Below, piece by piece: positions 11,544-22,676 of a stretch of 64,000 bases of DNA (position 1 is its first letter; each line of letters starts with the position of its first letter). The stretch is from assembly GCA_045641165.1 (NCBI GenBank), contig JAZUGL010000009.1, positions 62,001-126,000 on the forward strand, in the 5' to 3' direction. The notes beneath the pieces are model-generated. The model made no database searches, was not told the origin of the DNA, and saw only the letters and a list, made by a program, of their open reading frames with translations. The translations under genes and the position numbers were made by a program. The stretch comes from Hennigella sp045641165. GTDB taxonomy: Bacteria > Bacillota_I > Bacilli_A > Mycoplasmatales > Mycoplasmoidaceae.

Positions 11544-13310
11544 ATGTTTCAATCCGGGTTAACAATTAACAACTTTTATGCTTTTCTTATAGAACTAGCA
11601 CTTAGTGGTTTATTTTTGGTGTTATTTGGATCAATCCATTACAACGTATCCAAAAATAAAAAGATTGAAGTTAAACTTGAAAGTAAAAAAAACTTTAAAT
11701 TTATTTACTTTCTTATTTTTGGGGTCTTGTTGTCTTCCTTTGCCTTTTTGCTTTCCCAATTATTAACCGTTACTATAGACACAAACATAGGTTTACCTAT
11801 GGTGATTTTGGGCTTAGTTTTTGCTATGAGTTTCTTTTATAGCAGCGCGGTTCAGGTGGGGGCAATCATTCCCTCTATCTTTTGGGTTTTGATTGAATCT
11901 GGAGCATTTAAATCACTAAATACGGCATGTTTGGTTCGTTTGATTGCTGTTTGTGTTCTTGCTTTGATCTCACTAATAGTTGGGCTTTTTAAAGAAAAGA
12001 AGTGGTTAATATTTATATTAGGCGTTATTGCGTTCTTGGGTGCATACATAATTTTAATAGTTTGAACAGGCATAGATAACCCAGAGGTGTATATTGTTGA
12101 GGCATTTGTTGGTGCATTAGTATCAGCTTTGTTCTTTGCTATATGCAAATCTTTCAATAAAATGCTTTTGAATATTTCTAAAATATCTAGCCGAGCTACA
12201 TATATGGATAAGCACTTTTTGGTGCCTTCATTAATTAATGAAATGTTTACTCATTTTGCTAGGAAAAACCCTTCTCAGCAAATTCTTGTTTGTACAATAG
12301 ACGATTCAAAAATAAGAAACCCTCAAGTTAAAGCAAAGCTTGGTGACTATCTATATAACGTACTACGTAGAGAAAAAACCCTACTATTTAAAACACCTGA
12401 AAACTATTTTGCCTTTGCTTTAGCAAATGAACAATATTTTATTTCTGATCTTAACTTTTCTTATAAAGGAAATTTGCTAACTAGAAGAAACACAAAAGAT
12501 AGTCTTTCTAATTTAGAAAAGCTTTTATTAGAATTGCCAAGCGAAGTGGCAAATAACATAAAATGTTACACTAGTGTTTATGGTGTTCACAGTTATGATG
12601 TAAATGAACTAATTTGATTTAATCAGTTCATGATTAAAAACGAAGACCTATTGCGCTCTAATATTATTAAACTTTTCAATAGCAATATGATAAATCATAT
12701 TAAAAATGACAGAATCAGTTATGCTGCACTTGTTAGCCAAGCCAACCTAGAAGAGTTTGATGTTGAATTAGAAAAAATTCGATTTAACAACGATAAAGAA
12801 ATATATATTTGTCCACGCTTTTATTGGACTAAAAAATTAACATGTGACTTTCATAGAATTATGGCACACTTTGACAATCAAACCGCTAATACACTTTTAA
12901 GACACTTAGCAATTAAATCTATTGAACTATATGAAAGTTCTGAGTATAAAGGGCAATATAAATTATTAATTTATTACCCCATTGGTGAGCTAACTTCTGC
13001 TTTCTTTTCTATTAATAACATTATTAATAAGCTTAGGCTTTATGGCCTAAATACTAGTGATGTAATTTTTGGTTTTAGTTGTAGACAAGTTAGCACTTGG
13101 CAACCAAGCGTTATAAGACACTTAAAGAAATTTGAAGAAAGAAATATGCAATATTTCCTCACAGATTTAGTTAGTGTTTCAGCGTTATCAATTTTAAAAC
13201 CAAAAATAGTTATTTTTGATCAATCAGTCTTGCCAAGTAAAACCCAACTTAAAAAATTCTTACAATTTGCTAAGCAACACAACCAAAACGTTTTAGTTAG
13301 TAGTAGATAA
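11544..13310 (+). CDS. Membrane protein with degenerate GGDEF- and EAL-like domains
   Basis: This 588-residue protein reads through two TGA codons. The first 220 residues hold about six to seven membrane helices. Residues about 220-360 resemble a GGDEF fold: a start near KHFLVPSLINEMF, a segment aligned to the active-site hairpin (TPENYFAFAL, no GGDEF), and a CYTSVYGVHSY strand. Residues about 370-588 resemble EAL: YPIGELTSAFFSINNIINKL, a DVIFGFSCRQV strand where EitE would be, LKKFEERNMQYFLTD, then LKPKIVIFDQSVL. EAL and metal ligands are not recognisable, so a sensory or scaffold role is more likely than catalysis. This is fold-level pattern matching and needs a structure comparison. The start is leaderless. 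Confidence 0.6.
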
Positions 13311-13352
13311 TACATAAAACATTAATTTATAAGTTAAAATAATATTACTTGT

Positions 13353-13442
13353 GGAAACGTACTCAAGAGGTTAAGAGGACACCCTGCTAAGGTGTTAGAT
13401 CGGGTTTCCGGTGCATGGGTTCGATTCCCATCGTTTCCGCCA
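13353..13442 (+). tRNA. tRNA-Ser(GCT)
   Basis: Acceptor GGAAACG pairs with CGTTTCC, discriminator G, encoded CCA. The anticodon stem ACACC/GGTGT encloses CTGCTAA, anticodon GCT, reading AGC/AGT. The long variable arm is the serine type. Confidence 0.95.
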
Positions 13443-13444
13443 TT

Positions 13445-13480
13445 AAAAAAAACAGACTCAAATGAGTCTGCTTTTTATTT
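13445..13480. terminator. Bidirectional terminator
   Basis: CAGACTCA pairs with TGAGTCTG around AA, with an A-run before and a T-run after. It ends tRNA-Ser transcripts and also overlaps the stop codon of the convergent minus-strand gene. Confidence 0.85.
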
Positions 13481-14206
13481 TAAGAAACTTGTTAATACAA
13501 GTAGCTTATCTCCACCCCATTGCATTCATTCAGATATTGGGTAGATCATTACTACTATTCCAATAATGAAACACAAAAGAGAAAAAGCAGCAGAGATTCA
13601 AAAGAAATAGTGGAACATCTTTGATGAATATACTTGGTTAATACCAATAAATCATGTGGTTAATAAATATATTAATGGTATAAAACAAGGGAACAAACTA
13701 ATTCAATGGAAGACAATTCCAGCTTTTAAACATCTTTGGAATGCAGGAAAACACATTGGCCCTTCTAAAGTTCAACCAATATATTTACTAAATTTACCAA
13801 TTACAACAGCTGAAGCAGCTATGATTATGAACATAAATACTATTTCTAGTATTCAAGTAATAGTTAAACCCTTCTTATTTCTAAGCAACAAACCAACTTT
13901 TTCACCAAATTTAGTTTTAGATTTATCTCAGTCTTTTCTTGTTTTGCTAAAACGTTCAAAATCAACTTTTTCTTTAGAAGCCTGTTCAACAACTTGAGCA
14001 TTAACATCTAATCTAACTTGGTTAAGTTGTTCTTGGGAATTAACTGTATTTGCAAAAGAACCAAGGTTCTTGTTGATGTCATCAACACCAGCAGAACCAA
14101 AATCCTTTAAAAGGTCTTTGGTTTCTTGTTTTATTTGTTCTTTTGTTGTTCCATCAGAAACAGCACCAGAACTATTTTCTTGGTTGTTATCTTTTTGATC
14201 AGCCAT
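13475..14206 (-). CDS. Hypothetical membrane protein with acidic N-terminus
   Basis: I do not recognise this 243-residue protein, which reads through many TGA (Trp) codons in its second half. Residues 1-95 are soluble, Gln/Asn/Asp-rich and probably helical. After a basic linker (GEKVGLLLRNKKG) there are about four membrane helices, starting at LTWILEIVFMFIIIAASAVVIG-like sequence near residue 115 and ending near residue 225. It lies 20 nt downstream of rbfA, in the same direction, so probably in its transcript. The stop falls inside the bidirectional terminator. Confidence 0.75.
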
Positions 14207-14226
14207 ATATAGTTAAAATATTATAT

Positions 14227-14580
14227 TTATTTATTGTCTTTTTTATGAATTTCTTTAATAAGTTTTTCTACTTCTATAGATTGATCTATAGACCTGTCTT
14301 TTTCAAAGATTAATTCAGGGATTTTTCTGATTGCAAGTTGTTTTGCTAAAGCTGTTTTGAAAACACCCTGTGCTTTTTTACACATTTCAACAACTTCATC
14401 AATTTTACTACGATCATAAGTGTCAACAAATATTGTTGCTTGTGAATAATCATTAGTTAACCTAATATCTGTAAAAGTAGCTAATTTAACTACAGGGTCA
14501 TAAATCTCTTCTTTTAGAGTATTACATAATATGATTAACATATTTTGTTGTGTTCTGTCGTGATGAAAATTATTATGCAT
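14227..14580 (-). CDS. rbfA: Ribosome-binding factor A
   Basis: RbfA assists late maturation of the 30S subunit. The 117-residue protein has the KH-like fold signature: a basic N-terminus with RTQQNMLIILCNTLKEEI, DIRLTNDYSQATIFVDTY, then IRKIPELIFEKDRSID. Length is typical. In many bacteria rbfA follows infB directly; here a plus-strand membrane gene lies between them, so rbfA needs its own promoter in the 90-nt gap at 14581-14670. Confidence 0.92.
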   Translation of the reverse strand: MHNNFHHDRTQQNMLIILCNTLKEEIYDPVVKLATFTDIRLTNDYSQATIFVDTYDRSKIDEVVEMCKKAQGVFKTALAKQLAIRKIPELIFEKDRSIDQSIEVEKLIKEIHKKDNK

Positions 14581-14670
14581 TTGTTTCTACTTTATACACA
14601 TTATATGTGTAAAATTATGTCTTGATATATTAGCGATCCAATATATAATTTTATAGAAAGGAAAAAATAA

Positions 14671-15156
14671 ATGAAAAATAAAAAATCGTTAAATAAACTA
14701 CTATCCGGAATCGGAATGATTGGTGCAGTTATGGTACTATTATATGGATTCTGTGTTATGATCCAATTATCAACAGGAGATCCAGCTCATTTCTGAGAGG
14801 GTGAAATTAATTGGAGCGCAGCAGGCATAATTCTAGCCTTTGCATCTCTTACTGCCCTATTAGTTATCATTAAAATGATTGCTGTTACTGGCCCAGCACT
14901 AAGAGGGAAAACAGACAAAATGATGGCTAGAGCAGCCCTTATTATGGACATAATTACATTATTAGGATTCATACTTGTTTGTTTAATGTTTGTCTTCTGA
15001 GTTGTGTTGCCAAAAATTGCATTTGAAGACCCAACTCTAAGAGAACACTTAGGATATGCACTTACTTCAGGTTTTGTTGTAGGATACCCACTAATATTCA
15101 TAGGTAACCTTTTAAGTGGAAGCTTTGCAAGATCTGCTTTAAAAACAGGTAAATAA
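14671..15156 (+). CDS. Hypothetical four-helix membrane protein
   Basis: I do not recognise this 161-residue protein, which uses two TGA codons for Trp. It has about four membrane segments: residues 12-33, 48-72, 88-112 and 128-150. A Shine-Dalgarno (GAAAGGA) precedes the ATG, and a TATAAT-like box lies about 25 nt further upstream. The gene is inserted on the opposite strand between infB and rbfA and ends at a bidirectional terminator shared with infB. Confidence 0.75.
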
Positions 15157-15165
15157 TTAAATATA

Positions 15166-15200
15166 AAAAAATAAAGGGAGCATTGCTCTCTTTATTTTTT
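15166..15200. terminator. Bidirectional terminator
   Basis: A nearly perfect hairpin (AATAAAGGGAGCA against TGCTCTCTTTATT, one G-U pair) has A- and T-runs on both sides. It ends both the plus-strand membrane gene and infB, whose stop codon lies in it. Confidence 0.85.
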
Positions 15201-17033
15201 ATTTTCTGTTACTTCCTTAGCGGATTTATCTACAGTTTTATAAACTTGAATAATATCCCCAACTTTAATATCATTAAAGTTTGTTATTACTAGACCGCAC
15301 TCATGCCCAGCAGTAATTTCATTAACTGGATCTTTGCCGTGTTGTAAACTAGCTATATCATTGTGATATATTTCTTTTCCATCTCTAATTACCCTAGCCT
15401 TAGCATTTCTTAAAACTTTACCAGAAGTTACAAGCACACCAGCAATTGTTCCAATTGCTGAGTGTTTTCATGTTTGTTTAACTTCAGCTTCACCCAAATC
15501 CTCATCCACAGAAACAGGATCTAGCGTTCCATATAACATGTTGATTACATCTTCTTTTAATTTGTAAATTACATTGTAAAAGTAGAATTTAATCATTTGT
15601 TCATGAGCTAAATCTTTAATTCCTTTAGAAGGTCTAACATTAAAACCAACAATGATAGCATTAGATGCTTTTGCAAGTTGTATATCTGATTCAGATATAG
15701 CACCAATAGCAGCACGAACAATATCAATACTTGCACCTTCAATATTTACCTTTTCAAGCATTCCCTTAATTGCTTCTAAAGAACCTTGAACATCGCACTT
15801 AATTACTAAATTAAGCTTTTTGGCTTGGTCATTACTATCTTGTTGTTTAATTTTGCTTCTAAAAATATTAATATTTTTTTCTTTAACTTTTTTAGCTAAG
15901 TCTTTAGCAAGGTTTTCATCTTTGATAACTAATCATTTAGTTCCAGGAACAGGAACTTCAGATAAACCAGTTACTTTAACTGGTTGACCAGGAACGGCCT
16001 TCTTAATTTCTTTTCCTAAATCATTAAACAAAGCCCTAACTCTTCCATAAACTTCACCAATTACAATAAAGTCACCCTTGGTAATCGTTCCGTTTTGAAC
16101 AAGTAACGTAGTTACAGGGCCCAACCCCTTATCCATATTAGCTTCAATACATGTTCCCATACCATCTCTATTTGGATTAGCTTTTAATTCCATAACGTCA
16201 GTTAATGTAATAACTGCATCTAATAATTTATCTATACCCACTCCCTTTAAAGCAGAGCCAGAGACCACTATAGTGTCTCCACCCCATTCTTCAGGTGTCA
16301 AACCTTTTTCAGATAATTGATTTAAAACATTATCAGTCTTTGCTCCGGGTTTATCCATTTTGTTTACAAAAACAATAATAGGAACCTTAGCAGCTTTAGC
16401 GTGATCGATAGCTTCTTCTGTTTGTGGTTTAATACCATCATCAGCAGCAACTACTAATATAACCACATCTGTAATAGATGCACCACGAGCACGCATTTCA
16501 GTAAATGCTTCATGTCCTGGTGTGTCTATAAATGTTATAGGATTGTTATTTCTAACAATCTGGTAAGCACCAATGTGTTGAGTGATACCACCAAATTCAG
16601 AAGCAGTAACATGAGATTTTCTTATGTTATCCAACAAAGTTGTTTTACCATGGTCTACATGTCCCATGATAGTTACAACTGGAGCTCTTTTAACCTTATC
16701 TTCTTCTTTATCTTCGACAATTAAATTGTCGATGATGTTTGTTTCGTCTAATTGAACTTTCTTTTCAAAATCAAAATTGAATTCTAAACAAACTTCTCCA
16801 ATTTCTTCTTCAGTTAATAGTTTGTTTAATGAATACATCTTGCCTTTCATAAAGAAGTACTTTATGATTTCGGCAGGATTTTTATTTAGTTTAGCAGCAA
16901 ATTCAGATACGGTTAGTGGGTTTGTAAAAACAAAAACACCATTTTGAACACCAGTCTTAATGGTTTTCATCTGTTTCTTTAAATCAACAGATTTACGGGT
17001 ATCTTGGTATTTTTGTTTTTTAAACTTAGCCAT
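15192..17033 (-). CDS. infB: Translation initiation factor IF-2
   Basis: IF-2 is the GTPase that brings initiator tRNA to the 30S subunit and drives subunit joining. The 613-residue protein has the short N-terminus usual in mycoplasmas. G motifs are GHVDHGKT (near residue 128), DTPGHEA, NKMD and SGSALKG. The C-terminal domain ends with DIKVGDIIQVYK. Two TGA codons encode Trp. A GAAAGG Shine-Dalgarno precedes the ATG, which lies 12 nt after the ylxR stop. The operon is nusA-ylxR-infB. Confidence 0.96.
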
Positions 17034-17045
17034 ATCTTTTCCTTT

Positions 17046-17294
17046 CTATAACAATTGTTTTAATTCATCTATTAGTTTTTGATCAACAGAACTTTTAGTT
17101 CTTTTTGATAAAAGCATCATTAGTTTTGGATCATTAATCATTTCGGGGCTTAATTTAATTCAATACCCCCTTCCTAATTTATTTTGTAGGTGATCAACAA
17201 CCAACTTGTTATTTTCTTTTACTAAACGTATTAACTCCTTTTTATCATATTGCTTGTTTGTACACAAACAAGTTCTTAAACTATTTTTTATCAT
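17046..17294 (-). CDS. ylxR: YlxR-family RNA-binding protein
   Basis: This 82-residue protein has the YlxR (DUF448) pattern LRTCLCTNKQYDKKELIRLV followed by a GRGYWIKLSPE-like segment, with one TGA-encoded Trp. YlxR proteins are nucleic-acid-binding factors encoded between nusA and infB in firmicutes. The start codon overlaps the last codons of nusA by 14 nt, which points to translational coupling. Its C-terminal half is less conserved. Confidence 0.85.
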
Positions 17295-18714
17295 CTGTTA
17301 ATTCATTAATAGCAGCAATATCTGCATCATAGTTTTTAGATTCTTCTTCTGAAAGTTTTTCACCTTCAGTTACAACTGGAGTATCGTCATCTTGCTTGTT
17401 GCTAGTAGCAGCATCAATTTGACTAATTACGTCCATAGCTGAACCACGATATTTATCATATGTAGCAGCAAATTTGTTAGTTGGCGATTTCTTAACTTCA
17501 GCATCAACAGGAGTACGAATTGAAGATGTTTTGATGTAATCAACCTTAGCTTCATTAGCTTCTTCTATTGTCATAATTTCTACATCTGCATCAAATAATT
17601 CTGAAAGAATTCTAACATTCTTACCTTTTAATCCAATGATTAAAGCTAATTTAAATTCATCAACAACCAAAATAACTTTCTTTCTAGAAACTTCTTTTTC
17701 TTTTCCTGTTTCAGGATCTTTTTCAATTACAGCATCAATAACTTTATATCCATATAAAGGTGCAGGATTACAAGCACTTACTAAGAATTTACCAATATCT
17801 TCATCTCAAAGAACAAATTCAATTTTTTCATTACCCATTTCAGCTAAGATAGGTTTAATCCTATCCGCCTTAGCACCAATACATGCACCAATTGGATCAA
17901 TTCCTGGTTGGTTAGACTTAACTGCAACTTTTGTTTTAAATCCTACAGATCTACCAACCTTTACTACAGTAATTGTTCCATTATTAATTTCTGGAATATT
18001 TGTTGCTAGCAAATCTTTTACTAGTTCTCCGCTTGCTCTAGAAAGAATAATTGGTCAACCTTTGGTTTGTTCCAAAACATCTTTAATTACAAATTTATAT
18101 TTGCATCCAGGAATTAATTCTTCGAAGGGGTTAGATTCCATTCTTGGAACAACACCATATGTTTTTCCGAGATTAACTAAGGCCATTTTACTTCTAGCAT
18201 CTACTTTTTCAACTTCAGCTAAAATAACTTCACCCTTTTTATTAATTCAGTTTTTATAAACTGACTTATTAGATTCAATAGATATATCGTGTTTGAATAC
18301 TTGCAAGATATGTAATACTACACGTTTAGGTAATGAGTTAATATCAATATATTCTCTTACAATCCCACCAACTGTAGCATTCTTATCTATTGTTAATGCC
18401 TCTTTTAAAGGCATTTCGTTATAGTCGTTATAAACTAAAACTTCATTACCGTTTTCATCCTTTTCTTTTGGCAATTTAGTTTCATCCACAACAGTAAAGA
18501 TTTTGTAAAATGAAATTTTACCAGTATCTTTATCAATCTTTACTTCACATTTTTCTCCAGATAATTCTGGGTGTTTTTCATCTACTGAAGAGCATTCTTT
18601 TTCATATGCTTTAGTCATAGCATCTTCAATAGCATGAATAACTACATCTTCAGTTACTTCCTTAGCTTCAGCAACTTCTTTGATGTAATCAAGTATTTGA
18701 TTATTTTTTTCCAT
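17281..18714 (-). CDS. nusA: Transcription termination/antitermination factor NusA
   Basis: NusA binds RNA polymerase and modulates pausing and termination. The protein is 477 residues: an N-terminal RNAP-binding domain (residues 1-130), an S1 domain that begins with TVGGIVREYI, and two KH domains with IDPIGACIGAKADRI and the second repeat near VVDEFKLALIIGLKGKNVRIL. An acidic tail ends in ELTDDKK. I chose ATG 18714 (MEKNNQILDYIK), preceded by AAAGGAC; an upstream alternative would add a non-conserved stretch. The rimP gene often found upstream is absent here. Confidence 0.94.
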
Positions 18715-18804
18715 ATTTTGTCCTTTGTTAAATAAAAGCACACAAGGCACCGTATACCTTGTGTTGCCATTTCATTATATACATAAAATGGAAAAATATA
18801 TTAA

Positions 18805-19125
18805 TTAATATTTTAGATTGTTAAGTTTAACAATCCTCTTTATATCTTTTTGTATTTGCAAAACAACAGCGGCCAATTTATCTAGTGCCGTTTGTGTCTT
18901 CTTTTGATCATCTCGTGTTTGCAACACAACAGCGGCTAATTTATCTAAAGTCATCTTAGATTTCTTACTTTTAGTATTTTTGTGTTTAACACAAGCAGCC
19001 ATTTTCTTTTTAATTAGTTCAATGTAATATTTATCGTTATATTTGTTAACAAAAACATCAAACTCTTTTGTAATTTGATTATAGGTTTTATAAATTTGTT
19101 TCTGATTTATTTTCTGTATACCCAT
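18805..19125 (-). CDS. Small coiled-coil protein with tandem 21-residue repeat
   Basis: I do not recognise this 106-residue basic protein. Its C-terminal half holds two copies of LDKLAAVVLQ, spaced 21 residues (three heptads) apart, as expected for an oligomerising coiled coil. The DNA is repeated as well, with a period of 63 nt. An AGGTGAT element precedes the ATG. It sits alone upstream of nusA. Mycoplasmas carry families of small coiled-coil proteins of this general style (for example DUF16), but I cannot assign it to one. Confidence 0.65.
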   Translation of the reverse strand: MGIQKINQKQIYKTYNQITKEFDVFVNKYNDKYYIELIKKKMAACVKHKNTKSKKSKMTLDKLAAVVLQTRDDQKKTQTALDKLAAVVLQIQKDIKRIVKLNNLKY

Positions 19126-19225
19126 AGGGTATCACCTATATAGTACTAGTCATAAAAATTTAATTTTGGCTAAAAAATCTGCAAATTAAATATATTTACA
19201 ATACTTGTATAATTAAAAATAGACT

Positions 19226-20752
19226 ATGCAAAAGATTGAACAAATTATTAAGAGATTTAACTTATCATCTAGAGACATTATTCCTTATGGTGACTATATT
19301 GCTAAATTAAATTTAGCAAATTTTAAAAAGAACAAAAATAGTAAATTAATTTTAGTTACAGCTGTTAGCCCAACTTCATCTGGCGAAGGCAAAACGACAG
19401 TAAGCATAAATTTAACCGATGCTTTAAATAGATTAGATAAAAAAGCTATAGTGGCATTACGTGAACCATCTATTGGACCATGCTTTGGTGTTAAGGGTGG
19501 TGCAACAGGGGCAGGCAAAGCATCTATTGTTCCATCTAATGAAATTAATTTACATTTTACAGGTGATATACATGCAATTACTACAGCCAACAATTTAATT
19601 GCTGCCTGCATAGACAATGAAATTTATCATGGTAATAAATTAAATATTAATCCTGAAAGGATTATCCATACAAGAGTAATGGATATGAACGACAGAAGTT
19701 TAAGAAACATTATCGTTAAAATTAATGATGCAGTTTCTTATAAAACTAGATTTGATATTACTTCGGCTTGTGAATTAATGACAATCTTTTGTTTATCAAC
19801 AAGCATTAAAGATTTTAAAAACAAATTAAATGATATGGTTGTTGCTTACTCAAAGAGTAATAAACCGATTTTAGTTAAACATTTGAAAATAACTAATGCG
19901 GTTTTAGATTTAGTTAAGGATTGTTTTAAACCTAATGCCGTACAAACATTAGAAGGTAACTTAGCATTAGTTTCTGGTGGACCATTTGCTAATATTTCCG
20001 TAGGAATATCATCTTATATTGCTACAGCTGTGGGTTTAAAATTAGCTGATTATTTAGTAACAGAAGCGGGATTTGGTTCTGATTTAGGTGCAGAAAAGTT
20101 TATGAATGTTTTGTGTCAACAAACAGGACTAAGACCAAACTGTATTGTTTTGGTAGCCACTATTCAATCTATCCTAGAACAAGGCGAAGGATCATTCAAA
20201 AAGGGTATTAAAAACCTAGACACACACATTAACCATATTAAACAATATGGTGTACCATTTGTTGTAGCTATCAACTCTTTTAAGAAAGACCAAAAAACAC
20301 ATGAAGAACAATTAACAAAATATTTAAATAAGAAACGCGTTAATTGAACTTTCAACTATGGCTTTGCTAATGGAAGCAAGGGCGGAATCGAATTAGCCAA
20401 CGAAGTTATTAGATTATCTCAAATTAAATCAAAAGTTAAATTTTTGTACAACAATAAACAATCACTAAAACAAAAGATTGAAACTATTGTTAGCAAGTGC
20501 TATGGTATTAAAATCATAAAATATTCTCCTAAGGTTATGGCCTTATTAGAAAGATACTCAAAAAACAACTACTATGTTTGTATGTCTAAAAAACCAGGAC
20601 AAATAGCTACCAACCACCTAAACAATCAAGAAGCTATCTTCGTAGAAGATATTTTGTTTAACAGCGGTTCAAAATTAGCTGTTGTTTTGTGTGACAAAAT
20701 CTTTAGAATGCCTGGTCTTTCTAAAAATCCTAGAGCAAAGAACTGAAAATAG
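19226..20752 (+). CDS. fhs: Formate-tetrahydrofolate ligase
   Basis: This enzyme makes 10-formyl-THF from formate, THF and ATP, feeding formylation of initiator tRNA. The sequence shows the P-loop SPTSSGEGKTT (near residue 50), REPSIGPCFGVKGGATGAG and VTEAGFGSDLGAEKFMN. At 508 residues it is shorter than the usual 550-560. The end includes two TGA codons (Trp) and finishes FRMPGLSKNPRAKNWK. A TATAAT lies 12 nt before the ATG, leaving a leader of only about 5 nt and no Shine-Dalgarno. Confidence 0.95.
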
Positions 20753-20780
20753 GCATAACCCAATCAAACTGAGCAATATT

Positions 20781-20786
20781 TATAAT
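20781..20786 (+). promoter_or_regulatory. -10 box of tilS, leaderless type
   Basis: TATAAT is followed by 8 nt and the ATG at 20795. A nearer ATG at 20791 opens only a five-codon frame and is unlikely to be used. Confidence 0.6.
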
Positions 20787-20794
20787 ATATATGT

Positions 20795-21670
20795 ATGCAG
20801 GTTGATAAAAGAAAGAAATACATAGCTGCAGTTTCTGGTGGACCAGATTCTATGGCATTATTAGATAAATACCACAAACAAATTGTTGGTGTTTGTCATG
20901 TAAATTATCACAAAAGAGCTGATAGCTCTTATGACACCCTTGTTGTTGCAACATATTGTGCACAATATCATATTCCTCTTGAAGTGTATGATGTTGTTAA
21001 ATCTCAATACACCAATTCTAAAGTTCACAACTTTCAAACATTTGCTAGAAATATTAGATATGACTTTTTTGCAAACTGTTCAAGAAAATTTCACACAAAA
21101 TATGTCCTAACAGGACATAACTTAAATGATTTCTTAGAAACTGCAGCGATGCAACAAAAAAGAAACTCACTAAATTATTTTTACGGAATAAGACCTGTTT
21201 CTCAATATAAGAAATTAATTGTTTATAGGCCTTTAATTTCTGAATTTAAAGAAGATTTAGAAACATATTGTAAGAAAAAGGGTATTGCATATGCAATAGA
21301 TTCTTCTAATAGTAAAGACATCTATGAAAGAAATAGAGTTAGAAAAGAATTAAACAAAAAATCTAGAAGCGAACTTAAAAAACTTTATAAGCAAATTCAA
21401 AAAAGAAACAAAATAAAAGCTAGAGAAGAAACTAGAATTTTAAAAAACATTGAAAAGTGAAAAAGAAGTGGATATAGTTTATCAAAGATAAACTCTAGAA
21501 TACTTACAGATGGTTTTATTTACTTGTTTTTAAGACAAAAAAACATTGCAACAATTAATAGTAATAAAATTCAATTAGTCAAAAAATTTCTATTATCAAA
21601 CAAAGGCAACAAGTCTTTGCGTCTAGAAGATAAGAAAAAGTTAACAAAGCAAAACGGAAAGATTGTTTAG
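20795..21670 (+). CDS. tilS: tRNA(Ile)-lysidine synthase
   Basis: TilS modifies C34 of tRNA-Ile(CAU) to lysidine, so that it reads AUA. The PP-loop motif is AAVSGGPDSMALL near residue 12. GVCHVNYHKR and VLTGHNLNDFLETA follow, the latter corresponding to the ATP/tRNA-handling region. The protein has 291 residues with one TGA-encoded Trp and a very basic C-terminal part. It precedes hprK and lgt, an order seen in the M. pneumoniae cluster. Confidence 0.94.
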
Positions 21671-21713
21671 CGTAAAAGTATATAATACTTTTAAAGACAA
21701 TTAAGGAGCCCTC

Positions 21714-22676
21714 ATGAAGAAAAAAATAGTGGTAGCCGATTTGTTAAATAACATAACACATCAGGTAATTAACAAAGGAAGACCTAAAAGTAGATACATT
21801 ACTTCTTCTGGTATTGCTAGAATTGGTATTGAATTAGCTACTGATATTGCTCCTATGTATAAAAAACAAACAAATGTAATTTGTTTTGGTTTGTCTGAAC
21901 TTAATTTATTTAAACATTCTAATTTTAAAAAGTTGAAAAAAATAATGCACAAGGTTAAAAAGCTTGATCCACCTATGCTTATTTTGAATAACGCTTTTAA
22001 AGAACCAAAAGATGTAGAGATGGTTATGAAAGCATTTGGCAGAACATCTATTCCGATTGTTTATGTAAATAAACCATCAGCAGAAATTTATATTGAATTA
22101 TCACCATGAATTTCTAAACAATTAGCTTCTACAAGTATTTACCACGGAACACTATTATCAATATTTGGTGTAGGTGTTTTAATTACTGGAGACCCTGGTG
22201 CTGGTAAATCTGAAGCAGCTATGGAATTAATTAAAACAGGTCACCACCTATTTGTTGGCGACGATGCTATTGAAATATATAACTATGGTCAAGCTATTTA
22301 TGGCCATAGCACAGAAATAGCTAAACATTTCCTTGAGGTTAGAGGTCTTGGTATTTTAAATATTGCAAGAATGTTTGGAAGACAAACAACTTTAAGAGAA
22401 TGTGAAATAAGTATGATTGTTGATCTTGTATCAACAAAAGATCAAACTAAAAAGCTAAATACATTTGAAAGATTGGGAGCAACACAACCAAAAGTTTTAA
22501 TTAAAGGTGTTGCTATTCCTAAATATTCATTGCCGGTTGCTACTGGTAGACCAATATTCAGCTTGATTGAATCAGCTGTAATCGACTTTAAATTAAAACA
22601 TGGTGGATACAATTCCGCTTATGAATATTTGAACAATTATGACAAAGTCATAAATGAAACACAAAAGGCAAAATAA
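21714..22676 (+). CDS. hprK: HPr kinase/phosphorylase
   Basis: HprK phosphorylates Ser46 of the sugar-transport protein HPr and reverses the reaction with phosphate. The Walker A motif is GDPGAGKS (near residue 158), followed by HHLFVGDDAIEI and the family signature VRGLGILNIARMFG. The protein has 320 residues, the usual length, with one TGA-encoded Trp. A good Shine-Dalgarno AAGGAG lies 6 nt before the ATG and a TATAAT about 30 nt upstream inside a short A/T palindrome. Its stop overlaps the lgt start (TAATG). Confidence 0.96.

Noticed and set aside
11308..11565. Minus-strand reading frame across ssrA
   Set aside because: It runs antisense to tmRNA and a terminator, with no start signal or family resemblance.
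10594..15156. The two four-helix membrane proteins as paralogs
   Set aside because: Only the short N-terminal NKLLxGI pattern is shared; helices and loops do not align by eye.
17636..18259. 207-codon plus-strand frame
   Set aside because: It is antisense to nusA, whose KH domains are clear on the other strand.
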